Assembly (NCBI GenBank): GCA_000720375.1
Contig: JOAA01000007.1
Coordinates: forward strand, 310,001 to 374,000
Reading direction: 5' to 3'
Length of the DNA stretch: 64,000 bases
Origin: Rhodococcus rhodnii
GTDB lineage: Bacteria; Actinomycetota; Actinomycetes; Mycobacteriales; Pseudonocardiaceae
Positions 18,235 to 27,416 of this stretch are shown here, piece by piece (the first letter of the stretch is position 1; each line of letters starts with the position of its first letter). The notes under the pieces were generated by a model, which saw only the letters and a program-made list of their open reading frames with translations, made no database searches and had not been told where the DNA came from. Made by a program: the position numbers and the translations under genes.

Positions 18235-18333
18235 ACCGCGGCATGCCCGAAATGTGCGTCTCCACGTCGAACGTCCAGTCCAATTGCACTTAATTGCCCT
18301 TGCGGGCAGTATCGCCATTGCAGTTTCCGGGCG

Positions 18334-18362
18334 TTGACATCGCCGGTTGCCGCATTTAGCGT
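18334..18362 (+). promoter_or_regulatory. Sigma-70-like promoter for the A-T-R gene
   Basis: TTGACA (18334-18339) is followed after 17 bases by TAGCGT (18357-18362). The -35 is a consensus match with ideal spacing. Transcription would start near 18369, giving a leader of about 130 bases before the NRPS-like gene at 18500. Confidence 0.55.
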
Positions 18363-18499
18363 TGATCCCCGACATGGGGTGTCGATAAACCGGTTCGAAC
18401 GAAATCACCGTTTGGCGAAAACCGGTGTTCTGCTGATTCAAGCTCTTGCCTGACAGCGCGCGGTGGCGGGCTCTGGCAACGCACCAAAGAGGGGGTCCG

Positions 18500-21400
18500 A
18501 TGAGGACGGAACAGCCCGGCGCTTTATCCGGCCGGTCGCTGGGGGAATTGTTCATGGCCCAGGTCAGGCGCCAGCCGGACCGGCCAGCGATCGCCGGAGC
18601 GGACGGACAAGTCAGCTACGCCGAACTCGGATCGCTCGTCGAACAGTTCGCGCGTGGACTGCGGCGGCTGAGGCTGCCCACGGGCGCAATGGTCGGCGTG
18701 GCAGGCGATCGCGGCCGAGACGCGTGCGTCGCGATGATCGGTGCGGTGTACGCGGGGCTCGGATACGTGCCCCTCGATCCCTCGCTGCCCGCCGAACGGT
18801 TGCACACCATGGTCACCGACAGCGGCGCGGTGGCTGTGATCCGGCTGCCGGGCGCGAAGGCTGTGGACGGCCGGACGTTGGAGTTCGCGGACATCCTCGA
18901 CCTCGGCAGACACGGCACGGACGGCCCGACACCGCAACCCGACACGACCCCTGCGTATGTCATGTTCACGTCGGGCACGTCCGGCCGACCGAAGGCCGTC
19001 GCGATCCCGCAGCGCGGCGTGGCAAGGCTTTCGATCGACAATGGTTTCCTCGACATAGAACCGACCGACCGCGTGCTGCACGCCTGTTCGCTGTCGTTCG
19101 ACGCGTCGGTTCTCGAGATGTGGCCGACGCTGCTCAACGGCGCCTGCCTGGTGCCGGTCCCGTCGGACGTGTTGCTGTCCGCGCCCGCCCTGCACGCGTT
19201 GCTGCAACGGGAACGGATCAGCGTTCTGTTCCTGACCACCAGCATCTTCCACCACATGGCCGCCGAGCAGCCGGAACTGTTCGCCGGGCTGCGGTACGCG
19301 ATCACCGGCGGCGAGGCATTGCAAACCGAGGCGGCGCGCAGAGTGCTGGAACACGGCCGTCCGGCGCACCTCGTCAACGCCTACGGTCCGACTGAAGCCG
19401 CATGCGTCGCGACCGCGCACGTTTTCACCGCTGTGTCACCGGATTCGGTCGGTGTGCCCATTGGTGTGCCGATCGCCGACACCGCCTGTCACGTCGTGCG
19501 GCCTGACGGCACGCTTGCCGTGGACGGCGAAGACGGCGAGTTGTGTGTCGCCGGCGGCGGCATCGCGACCGGATACCTCAACGCTCCCAAGGAAAGCGCC
19601 GATCGCTTCGTCCGTCTCCCGGTTGGCCGATCCGGTGAGCTTGTGCCGGTTTACCGCACCGGCGACGTCGTCCGCAGACGTGCCGACGGCGTGCTGGAGT
19701 TCGTCGGCCGCCGTGACGATCAGGTGAAGATCCGCGGTTTCCGGATCGAACCTGGTGAGATCCGTGCCGTCCTGACCTCCCATCCGAACGTCGGGGACGC
19801 CGCAGTCGTGGTTCGTGGCGAAGGCGCCACCCGTGTGCTTGCGGCGTACGTAGCGACCGCAGGATCGGCGCCCGATGCCCAGGACCTGCAGGGCTTTCTG
19901 CGCGCGCGGCTGCCCGAATACATGGTTCCGGCCACCGTGACGGTGCTCGACCGGCTGCCACTGACGGCAAGCGGCAAGCTGGACCACACCGCACTTCCGA
20001 CGGACACGACAACAAGCGAAGCACTCGGTTCTCCTGGGTCCGTGGCCGAAACAGTGGCCGCGATCTGGGCTTCGGTCCTGCCTTCCGGCCACGCCCAACC
20101 GGACGACGACTTCTTCGCGGGCGGCGGCAACTCGCTGCTGGCAGTCCAACTCGTCGCCCAGGTCCAGGAACAGCTGGGGCTCGACGACGAGCACAACTAC
20201 CTGCTGATCACCAATCTGCTGAACGAGCCGACCATCCGAGCGTTCACGTCGACCGTCGAGAACGTGTGGCGCACCGGTTCCGCCGAGGACGCGCACGCGG
20301 CCACGGCCGACCGCTGGCGACCCGACATCGTCTGGGACGTCCCGGAGGTCACGCACGCCGGACCCGAGCCGGATTGGCGTAACCCTCGGCACGTGTTCCT
20401 GACCGGTGCCACTGGTTTCCTTGGCGCGCACCTGCTTCGTGAGCTGCTCGACCAGACCGACGCCCAGATCCACACTCTCGTCCGGGGACGGGACATGGCG
20501 CACGCCTACAGCCGCCTGGCCGAAGCGCAGCGCCGTTACGGGATTGATCGGCCGTTGCCAGAAGAGCGGGTAAGTCCTGTGTTGGGCGACCTCGCCAAAC
20601 CGCGCCTTGGCCTTGCGGACGCTGACTGGGAGCAGCAGGCAGCGCACGCTGACGTCATCCACCACTGTGGAGCGGAGGTCAACTTCCTTTACCCGTACGA
20701 GAAGCTGCGGGTGGCCAACGTGTTCGGCACGCAGGAGATTCTTCGTCTCGCGGCACGCCGGGCCATCCCCGTGCACCATGTGTCCACTTTGGCCGTTGTG
20801 CACGGCATGGGCGCGGCGGGCCTGCGACGGGTCACTGAGGACACTCCGCTGGACAACGTCGAGCTGCTCGGCATGGGATACCCGGAAAGCAAGTGGGTCG
20901 CCGAGGAGGTGGTGCGTGGCGCAGCCAGCGCCGGCCTGCCGACGGTGATCCACCGGCCGTACGAGATCTCCGGTGACGCAACGGGATTCACTTGGAACAG
21001 CGGGGCGGCTCTGTGCGAGCTGTTCCGGATCATCACCGAACTCGAGCTGGCGCCCGACCTTGACCTCGCGCTGAACCTCGTCCCAGTCGACTATGTCGCG
21101 GCCTCAATTGTCCACATTGGACTGACGCAGCCCGCGGACGGCCAGACCTACCACCTGGTCAACCCGCGCGAGGCGATGCTGAGCGACCTGGTGGACCGGT
21201 TGCGCGCGCACGGCCACCGGATCCACACGGTCGGCTACCCGGCCTGGATCGAGGAGATGCTGGCGTATCTCGCCGATCGTCCCGGACATCCGTTCACGCC
21301 GCTCACCCAGCTGTACACCAAGCGGGTCACCCCCGAGATCACGCTGCAGGAACTGGCCTGCGCGCGGATCACGCCACAGCTGGACCGCAGCAGGCTGGAC

Positions 21401-21535
21401 GCGGCCGAGGCCGGCAGTGGGCTGGCTTGTCCGCCGGTGGACCGGGAGTTGCTGGACGGCTATGTCCGGTACTTCCACGACTCCGGCTTCATCGTGCGAC
21501 CGACCGCCGCACTCGAAAGGGCCGGCCATGCTTGA
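18500..21535 (+). CDS. NRPS-like adenylation-thiolation-thioester reductase
   Basis: This 1011-residue single module has an adenylation domain (about 12-500) with core motifs FTSGTSGRPKAVAIP (near 155), NAYGPTEAAC, VYRTGDVVRRRADG and DDQVKIRGFRIEPGEI. FDASVLEMW keeps the Asp that binds the amino group in amino-acid activating enzymes. A thiolation domain follows with its phosphopantetheine Ser in FFAGGGNSLLAV (near 545). The C-terminal NAD(P)H reductase domain has FLTGATGFLGAHLL (near 635) and YPESK (near 793). It should activate one carboxylic acid, probably an amino acid, and release it reductively as an aldehyde or alcohol. The ATG at 18500 has an AGAGGGGG site. Its stop overlaps the P450 start by 8 bases. 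Confidence 0.88.
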   Translation: MRTEQPGALSGRSLGELFMAQVRRQPDRPAIAGADGQVSYAELGSLVEQFARGLRRLRLPTGAMVGVAGDRGRDACVAMIGAVYAGLGYVPLDPSLPAERLHTMVTDSGAVAVIRLPGAKAVDGRTLEFADILDLGRHGTDGPTPQPDTTPAYVMFTSGTSGRPKAVAIPQRGVARLSIDNGFLDIEPTDRVLHACSLSFDASVLEMWPTLLNGACLVPVPSDVLLSAPALHALLQRERISVLFLTTSIFHHMAAEQPELFAGLRYAITGGEALQTEAARRVLEHGRPAHLVNAYGPTEAACVATAHVFTAVSPDSVGVPIGVPIADTACHVVRPDGTLAVDGEDGELCVAGGGIATGYLNAPKESADRFVRLPVGRSGELVPVYRTGDVVRRRADGVLEFVGRRDDQVKIRGFRIEPGEIRAVLTSHPNVGDAAVVVRGEGATRVLAAYVATAGSAPDAQDLQGFLRARLPEYMVPATVTVLDRLPLTASGKLDHTALPTDTTTSEALGSPGSVAETVAAIWASVLPSGHAQPDDDFFAGGGNSLLAVQLVAQVQEQLGLDDEHNYLLITNLLNEPTIRAFTSTVENVWRTGSAEDAHAATADRWRPDIVWDVPEVTHAGPEPDWRNPRHVFLTGATGFLGAHLLRELLDQTDAQIHTLVRGRDMAHAYSRLAEAQRRYGIDRPLPEERVSPVLGDLAKPRLGLADADWEQQAAHADVIHHCGAEVNFLYPYEKLRVANVFGTQEILRLAARRAIPVHHVSTLAVVHGMGAAGLRRVTEDTPLDNVELLGMGYPESKWVAEEVVRGAASAGLPTVIHRPYEISGDATGFTWNSGAALCELFRIITELELAPDLDLALNLVPVDYVAASIVHIGLTQPADGQTYHLVNPREAMLSDLVDRLRAHGHRIHTVGYPAWIEEMLAYLADRPGHPFTPLTQLYTKRVTPEITLQELACARITPQLDRSRLDAAEAGSGLACPPVDRELLDGYVRYFHDSGFIVRPTAALERAGHA

Positions 21536-22757
21536 TGTCCAGACGGCCCTGCCGGATCTGACCGACCCGCGGACGTTCATCCCCGACCCGCCGTACCAGG
21601 CATGGGCGGCGTTGCGCCGCCGCGGCGGGCTGCCGTTCCAGGAACGCGAGGACGCACCCGGCTTCTACTCGGTGGCCCGCTACCGCGACATCGACACGGT
21701 GGTCCGCGACTCCACGACTTACAGCTCCGAGGGCGGCATGACACTGGACACCGCGCTCGGTGTCCGCGATCCGGCGGCCGGAAAGATGATCGAGCTGACC
21801 GACCCGCCTCGGCACCGACGGTTGCGAAAGCTGGTCAGCGGCGGGCTGAACCGTTCGGTGGCACAGAACATGGACGCTCTCCTACGCTGGCGGGTGGACG
21901 GCTGGGTCGCCGACGCCGTCCGAGCGGGCGAGGTCGACTTCGTGGACGCGGTCAGCGAACGGGTGCCGTCCGCGGCCACCGGGCTGCTCCTCGGCTTGCC
22001 ACAGCAGCATTGGGACAAGCTCGCCGACCGAGCAAGCCGCGCGGTCTGCAGCTCCCTGGACGCGGATGACGCGAGAGTGGGCGATCTCGCGGTCCGCCGG
22101 AACTCCACCGCCACGGCCAACGGGCAGCTGATGGTGCACCTCGCCAGCCTGGTCGATCACGCCGAACTGGCCGAGGACGGGATGATGCGCCGGCTGCTGG
22201 CGGCTGAGATCGACGGCGACCGGCTGACCCGCGAGGAAGTGCTGCTGAACTGCCTCAACCTGGCCATCGCCGGCAACGAGACGACCAAGAACGCCACCAC
22301 AGGCGGTTTGGTGGCGTTCAGCCGAAATCCGGAACAGTGGCAACTGCTGCGTCGCCGCCCCGAGTTGCTCGACTCGGCAGTCGAGGAGATTCTGCGCTAC
22401 ACCTCACCGGTACAGCACCTCATGCGCACGGTGACCCGCCCGCAGACACTCGCGGGCACGCAGCTTCACGAGGGCGACCTGGTGTGTGCCTGGGTGGCTT
22501 CGGCCAACCGCGACGAGGAGGTCTTCACCGAGCCGGACGCGTTCCGAATCGACCGGGATCCCAACCCACACCTGGCTTTCACCGCGGGCAAGCACTTCTG
22601 CCTCGGCGCGTCACTGGCCCGGCTGGAGATCAAACTCGTGTTCGAGTCATTGCTGAGCAGGGTTGAAAGGATCACCCTGCTCGGTCCGCCGGTCCGTAAA
22701 CCGACCAACCTGGTCACCGCTTACGCGAGCCTCCCGGTCGCGTTGCACGCCGGCTGA
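21528..22757 (+). CDS. Cytochrome P450 coupled to the A-T-R gene
   Basis: This 409-residue protein has a normal length for a soluble bacterial P450. The I-helix oxygen-binding motif is AGNETTKN, with Glu replacing the more usual Asp before Thr. The ExxR motif is EEILRY, and the heme-ligand loop FTAGKHFCLGASLARLE has its Cys near residue 358. The ATG overlaps the end of the upstream gene (ATGCTTGA), which implies translational coupling. The probable role is oxidation of the acyl or aminoacyl substrate, either bound to the thiolation domain or after reductive release. No ferredoxin gene is adjacent, so redox partners must come from elsewhere. Confidence 0.9.
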   Translation: MLDVQTALPDLTDPRTFIPDPPYQAWAALRRRGGLPFQEREDAPGFYSVARYRDIDTVVRDSTTYSSEGGMTLDTALGVRDPAAGKMIELTDPPRHRRLRKLVSGGLNRSVAQNMDALLRWRVDGWVADAVRAGEVDFVDAVSERVPSAATGLLLGLPQQHWDKLADRASRAVCSSLDADDARVGDLAVRRNSTATANGQLMVHLASLVDHAELAEDGMMRRLLAAEIDGDRLTREEVLLNCLNLAIAGNETTKNATTGGLVAFSRNPEQWQLLRRRPELLDSAVEEILRYTSPVQHLMRTVTRPQTLAGTQLHEGDLVCAWVASANRDEEVFTEPDAFRIDRDPNPHLAFTAGKHFCLGASLARLEIKLVFESLLSRVERITLLGPPVRKPTNLVTAYASLPVALHAG

Positions 22758-22765
22758 CAGCGCAG

Positions 22766-23623
22766 GTGCACACTGGTTTTGTGGCTGAGAGTCGGCGTTG
22801 GGAAACGTACGGCGGGATCGAGGTCGAGGTTCCCGCCGAATGGGGTTTCGGGAACAGCGAATGGCCGTCGTGCGTGGTGCAACCTCCGTTCGGGTACGTC
22901 GGCCGTCCCGGTGGGATCCCGCTTGTCGGGTGCAGGGACGATGTGCCGCCGCTGGCGGACCGGGTTCCGTACTTGTGGTTCAGCGCGTTGCCCAAGGATC
23001 CTGCGATTCGCTCGTACGATGGTGGATGGGTGGAGGAAAGCCAAATCGTGGCCGGAGTGCGGATCACTGTGCTGACCGATGACGACACGTTGCGAAGCCG
23101 GTTGTTCGCGTCTGCCCGACCGGTCCTGGACGACACCGACTGCCCTGCCCGGCACCGGATCTTGGACGGCATCGAGGCACGGCCTGATCCCGGGTTGACC
23201 GGAATGGGCCCGGTCGAGTCCGTCACGATCTGCCGTTATTTCACCGGCAATCGCCCGACGAATCCGGTGCTTTCGCTGAGCCGGGTCACCGGCGAGACCG
23301 CGGCACGACTTGTCCGCGCGATCCTGTCGGCACCGGAAGGAAGTGGCCCGAACACGCCAGGAAACTGTGTGCCGGAAGTGATGTACGGCGACGAGGCCCA
23401 GGTACTCGTCGTCCGCGATGGCGTACGCCGCCAGGAGGTCTTCGTGCGCTACAGCGGATGCGACGCGCACGGCTTCGACGATGGGCACACTCGCCGATGG
23501 CTCACCGCTGACGCGCTGGAAGTTCTGCTGGCAGGTCCGCACCGGCCATCCGGCGGCTTGCAATCCGCGGTCGCCCGTCTTCGGCGGCCGAGTCGTTTCG
23601 ACCCACCAGGGCACGGTCAGTAG
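22766..23623 (+). CDS. Hypothetical protein
   Basis: This soluble protein of up to 285 residues has no signal peptide or membrane segment. I do not recognise the family. It is rich in short conserved-looking stretches such as YGGIEVEVPAEWGFG, GYVGRPGGIPLVGC and CDAHGFDDGHTRRWL. The GTG at 22766 is 8 bases after the P450 stop, and an in-frame GTG at 22781 is an alternative. The tight spacing suggests co-transcription with the A-T-R/P450 pair, but nothing in the sequence shows a biosynthetic role. Its 3' end overlaps the convergent DUF3592 gene by 7 bases. Confidence 0.65.
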   Translation: MHTGFVAESRRWETYGGIEVEVPAEWGFGNSEWPSCVVQPPFGYVGRPGGIPLVGCRDDVPPLADRVPYLWFSALPKDPAIRSYDGGWVEESQIVAGVRITVLTDDDTLRSRLFASARPVLDDTDCPARHRILDGIEARPDPGLTGMGPVESVTICRYFTGNRPTNPVLSLSRVTGETAARLVRAILSAPEGSGPNTPGNCVPEVMYGDEAQVLVVRDGVRRQEVFVRYSGCDAHGFDDGHTRRWLTADALEVLLAGPHRPSGGLQSAVARLRRPSRFDPPGHGQ

Positions 23624-24108
23624 TCCGCCTTGAATGTGAGCTCGTCCCGTGCGTTCGGCGGCTCGTCCGGCGGCATCCGCCGCCAGGCCCAATACGCGAG
23701 TCCAAGCCCAGCGACCAGCATGACTGCCAACCCGGCCACGAGCAGCGTCGGCACAGCTGGCTGTTCAGTGAGCTCGGCCTCGCCCGGGTTGTTCAGGGAG
23801 TAGCGGATCCGAACCTTGTCGGACACGCGGTGATCGGCGTCCACCTTCTCGACCGTCGCAACGGTCCGGTGACCATCAGCCGTGACGAAGTCGACGGTAA
23901 ACGAGACCCAGCCCTTGCGGTCCACTTCCCGCGACGTGACGGTCCCCTCGGTCTGAGGCCACGCGTCCTTCTCGAACGATTTCACGAGACCCGTTCCGCC
24001 AAGGGAAAACAGGCCGACGAGCCAGACGACCGAGACGAACCGGGCAAACCCCCGAGGCGGTCGCCCGGAAGAATCCCGCTTGTAGTAGTTGTCCCAGATC
24101 CTTCCCAT
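23617..24108 (-). CDS. DUF3592-like two-pass membrane protein
   Basis: This 163-residue protein has a membrane helix near the N-terminus (FVSVVWLVGLFSLGGTGLVK) and another near the C-terminus (TLLVAGLAVMLVAGLGLAYW). Between them lies a small beta-rich domain containing TEGTVTSREVDRKGWVSFTV and DKVRIRYSLNNPGEAEL, the pattern of DUF3592 proteins. The function of the family is not established. It is convergent with the hypothetical gene at 22766 and lies 104 bases downstream of the GH1 gene on the same strand. Confidence 0.7.
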   Translation of the reverse strand: MGRIWDNYYKRDSSGRPPRGFARFVSVVWLVGLFSLGGTGLVKSFEKDAWPQTEGTVTSREVDRKGWVSFTVDFVTADGHRTVATVEKVDADHRVSDKVRIRYSLNNPGEAELTEQPAVPTLLVAGLAVMLVAGLGLAYWAWRRMPPDEPPNARDELTFKADY

Positions 24109-24212
24109 CAGCCTGCCCCGTCCTACCGGCTGCTCAACATCATGAAGTCGGCACGCGGACGTTCGGCGTTACAGGCAGCCGACCCCGTCGGAACCTCTAT
24201 GGACAGTGCTGA

Positions 24213-25583
24213 TCACCCAGTGGCTGGGGGCACAGCCGAGATGAACGATCGGTACCAGTGGTAACTGGCACGCGGTGTGCGGCGCTGGGTCGCGTAATCG
24301 ACGTGGACCAAGCCGAATCGATGCTTGTAGCCGTGCGCCCACTCGAAATTGTCCAGCAGCGACCAGCAGAAGTAGCCACGTAGCGGCACCCCGGCCGTCG
24401 CGGCCGCTTCGGCCGCGGCGATGTGGTCGCGGAGGAAGGAGATGCGGTCGTCGTCCTCGAATGCGCCGGAATCTGGGTACACGCACCCGTTTTCGGTGAT
24501 GTAGATGGGCGGCAGGCCTGGGTAGCGTGCCGTGAGGTCGGTCAGCGCGGTGGTGAGACCGGCCGGCTCCACTGGCCAGCCCATGCCGGTACGGGGAACG
24601 TCCGGCAACTGTGTCGTGTCCACGCCGATGTCGTGGGCGGTCCGCTTGGCCGGGTACGGCTCGCGGTGAGGCGCGTCGGCGACGTGCAGCCGGTAGTAGT
24701 AGTTGACGCCGAGGTAGTCCAGCGGCTCGCCGATGATCGTCAGGTCCTCGTCGTGCCGGAACGAGAAGTCGGTGATCTCGCCGAACATCGACGTCAGTTC
24801 GTCCGGGTAGGCCGAGCCGAACAGCGGATCCGTGAACTGCCTGCGCAGTAAGCAATCCTGGCGGCTGGCCGCGGCGATGTCCGCGGGGTCGTCGGTCACC
24901 GGCACGGTGGGCGACTGGTTGAGCACGATGCCGAATTCCTGACCGGGCAGGGCGTTGGCGCGCATCGCCTGGACGGCCAAGCCGTGGCCCAGCAGCAGGT
25001 GGTGCGCGGCTGCCAGTGCGCCGTGTCCTTCTCGCGCTCCTGGTGCGTGCCTGCCTTCGCCGTAGCCGACGATCGAGGAACAGTACGGCTCGTTCAGGGT
25101 CGTCCACTTGCTCACGACATCGCCCAGGGTGTCGTGCACGATCGCGGCGTACTCCGCGAACCACCCTGACGTGTCGCGGTTGCGCCACCCGCCGTGATCT
25201 TCCAACGCCTGTGGCAGATCCCAGTGGTACAACGTGATGAACGGCTCGATTCCGTTGTCCCGCAACGTCTCCACGAGCCGCCGGTAGAAGTCGATGCCGC
25301 GCTGCTCGACCCGGCCGCGCCCCTCCGGCAGGATCCTGGACCACGAGATCGAGAAGCGGTAGGCGTCGACACCAAGATCCACGAGCAGACGAACGTCCTC
25401 GGCCCAGCGGTTGTAATGATCCGCCGCCACGTCGCCGGTGTCGCCGGACGCGACCGCGCCGGGAACCGCCGAGAACGTGTCCCAAATGGACGGACCGCGC
25501 CCGTCCTGCAGTGCGGCCCCTTCGATCTGGTAGGCCGAAGTCGCCACGCCCCAGCGGAACCCAGCCGGGAAACCAGTGGTCAC
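24213..25583 (-). CDS. GH1 beta-glucosidase, cytosolic
   Basis: This 456-residue protein has the usual GH1 length and no signal peptide, so it acts inside the cell. The N-terminal family signature is FRWGVATSAYQIEGAA. The acid/base Glu lies in WTTLNEPYCSS (near 163) and the nucleophile Glu in IYITENGCV (near 360). The C-terminal aglycone-site motif FCWSLLDNFEWAHGY is present. It should hydrolyse imported cello-oligosaccharides or other beta-glucosides. It is the last gene of an importer operon; 10 bases separate it from the MalG-like permease. This order resembles Streptomyces cebEFG-bglC. Confidence 0.92.
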   Translation of the reverse strand: MTTGFPAGFRWGVATSAYQIEGAALQDGRGPSIWDTFSAVPGAVASGDTGDVAADHYNRWAEDVRLLVDLGVDAYRFSISWSRILPEGRGRVEQRGIDFYRRLVETLRDNGIEPFITLYHWDLPQALEDHGGWRNRDTSGWFAEYAAIVHDTLGDVVSKWTTLNEPYCSSIVGYGEGRHAPGAREGHGALAAAHHLLLGHGLAVQAMRANALPGQEFGIVLNQSPTVPVTDDPADIAAASRQDCLLRRQFTDPLFGSAYPDELTSMFGEITDFSFRHDEDLTIIGEPLDYLGVNYYYRLHVADAPHREPYPAKRTAHDIGVDTTQLPDVPRTGMGWPVEPAGLTTALTDLTARYPGLPPIYITENGCVYPDSGAFEDDDRISFLRDHIAAAEAAATAGVPLRGYFCWSLLDNFEWAHGYKHRFGLVHVDYATQRRTPRASYHWYRSFISAVPPATG

Positions 25584-25593
25584 GGAAAGCTCC

Positions 25594-26481
25594 TCATCCT
25601 TTGATGGCGCCGGACATGATGCCGCCGACGATCTGGCGGCCGAACAGCAGGAACACCGCGAGCACCGGCACCGTGGCGATCGTCGCGGCGGTCAGCACCA
25701 AGTTGTAGTCGGTGGTGTACCCACTGGCCAAAGTGTTCAGTGCGATCTGCACGGTCGGGTTCTCCGGTACCAGCACCACGAGCGGCCAGAAGAAGTCGTT
25801 CCACGCCTGCATGAACGTGAACAACCCGAGCACCGCCGCCGCGGGCCTGGCCGCGGGCAACGCGATGTGCCAGAACAGCCGCAACGAGTTGCAGCCGTCC
25901 ATCCGGCCCGCCTCGAGCAGTTCGTCCGGGATCGCCCGCTCGAAGTACTGGCGCATGAAGAACACCCCGAACGCGGTCACCAGCCCCGGCACGATCACCG
26001 CGTGGATCTCGCCGGCCCAGCCGAACTCGCTCATCATCATGTAGAGCGGGATGACGCCGAGCTCGGTCGGGATCGCCTGGGTCGCGATGATCAGCAGCAG
26101 CAACACGTTGCGGCCACGGAAGCGCAACTTGGCGAAGGCGAACCCGGCCAGGGTGGAGAACAGCACCACCGACACGGTGATCGTGCCCGCCACGACGATC
26201 GAGTTGGTCAGCGCCAACGCGAAGTCCGTGGTGTCGAAGACTCTGGCGATGTTCTCGAAGAGGTGACCACCCGGCACCAGCACCGGCGGGACGGAGCCGA
26301 TGGCGTCCGGCGTCTGCGAGGACACCACGAACGACCAGTACACCGGGAAAGCCGAGCCGGCCAGCACCGCGATGAGCGCGGCGTACGTCCACGGCCCCGC
26401 GACCCGCCTGGCCAGCCGGCGTGCGCGGCCCTGCGGACCGGCAGGCCGCACCGGTGTGGGCGGATCCAGTACAGCAGTCAT
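25594..26481 (-). CDS. Sugar ABC transporter permease, MalG type
   Basis: This 295-residue inner-membrane protein of the binding-protein-dependent carbohydrate importer family (CUT1) has about six membrane segments, the first being YAALIAVLAGSAFPVYWSFV. The cytosolic EAA loop is EAGRMDGCNSLRLFWHIALP. It pairs with the MalF-type permease encoded just upstream to form the channel. No ATPase gene is in the operon, as in many actinomycete sugar importers that share an MsiK-type ATPase. That sharing is an inference here. Confidence 0.9.
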   Translation of the reverse strand: MTAVLDPPTPVRPAGPQGRARRLARRVAGPWTYAALIAVLAGSAFPVYWSFVVSSQTPDAIGSVPPVLVPGGHLFENIARVFDTTDFALALTNSIVVAGTITVSVVLFSTLAGFAFAKLRFRGRNVLLLLIIATQAIPTELGVIPLYMMMSEFGWAGEIHAVIVPGLVTAFGVFFMRQYFERAIPDELLEAGRMDGCNSLRLFWHIALPAARPAAAVLGLFTFMQAWNDFFWPLVVLVPENPTVQIALNTLASGYTTDYNLVLTAATIATVPVLAVFLLFGRQIVGGIMSGAIKG

Positions 26482-26491
26482 GGGGTGCCCC

Positions 26492-27415
26492 TCAATCCGT
26501 CTGGATCCGTTTGGTCACCAGGTAACCAAGACCGGCGACGATGATCGTGGCGATCGCCAGCACGACCGCGATCGCCGAGCTGTAGCCGAAGTCGTAGTTG
26601 GTGAAGCCCTGCTCGTACAGGTACAGCGCGGCGGTCTGGAACTGCCGGTCCGAACCACCGGTCGCGGCTGCGGTGCCGGGGTTGAACAGCAGCGGTTCGG
26701 CGAGCAGTCGCATGTTGCCTGTGGTCGCGATGATCGTGGTGAAGATGATCTGCGGCCGCAGCAACGGCACCGTGATCCGCCAGAACTGCTGCCAGCCGTT
26801 GGCTCCGTCCAAAGTGGCCGCCTCGTACATGCTCGACGGGATCGCCTGCATGGAGGCAAGGAAGATCAGCGCGTGGTACCCCGTCCAGCGCCACACCACC
26901 ATCGTGGCGATCGCGATGTGCGACGTGGCCGTGCCCGCCTGCCAGTCGATGTGTCCGGCGCCGAACAGGTCCAGCACCCAGTTGATCAGACCGAAGTCCC
27001 GGCCGAACAGCTGGGCGAAGATGATCGTCACCGCGGCGACCGAGGTGACGTTCGGCAGGATCACGCCCATCCGGAACAGCGTGCGGGACCGGATCCTGCG
27101 GTTGAGCAGCTGCGCGATGCCCAGTGCGAACAGGATCTGCGGGACCGTGGTCAGCAGCCACAAGCTCAGCGTGTTGCCCATGGCGTTCCAGAAGTACGGA
27201 TCGGCGAACAACAGCTGGTGGTAGTTGCTGAACCAGACGAAGTACGCGTCAGCCGAGTCGAGCAGGTTGCGGTGCTGCAGCGACACCCAGACGGTGAACA
27301 GCAGGGGGAACAGCCCGAAGACACCGAAGATCAGGAAGTACGGCGCGACGTACGCGTACGGCGCGAACTTGGTGTCCCACCGGTGTCTTCTGGCTGCCCG
27401 GTCCACTACTGCCAT
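26492..27415 (-). CDS. Sugar ABC transporter permease, MalF type
   Basis: This 307-residue CUT1-family permease has about six membrane helices, beginning with YAYVAPYFLIFGVFGLFPLL. Its EAA loop, EAATLDGANGWQQFWRITVP, contacts the ATPase. It lies 1 base after the binding-protein stop and 10 bases before the second permease, so the genes are a single operon. The start codon at 27415 opens with the sequence MAVVDRAARRHRWDTK. Confidence 0.9.
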   Translation of the reverse strand: MAVVDRAARRHRWDTKFAPYAYVAPYFLIFGVFGLFPLLFTVWVSLQHRNLLDSADAYFVWFSNYHQLLFADPYFWNAMGNTLSLWLLTTVPQILFALGIAQLLNRRIRSRTLFRMGVILPNVTSVAAVTIIFAQLFGRDFGLINWVLDLFGAGHIDWQAGTATSHIAIATMVVWRWTGYHALIFLASMQAIPSSMYEAATLDGANGWQQFWRITVPLLRPQIIFTTIIATTGNMRLLAEPLLFNPGTAAATGGSDRQFQTAALYLYEQGFTNYDFGYSSAIAVVLAIATIIVAGLGYLVTKRIQTD

Positions 27416-27416
27416 G

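Noticed and set aside
19436..20953. 505-codon minus-strand open frame within the A-T-R gene
   Set aside because: It is an antisense shadow of well-conserved adenylation and reductase motifs on the plus strand.
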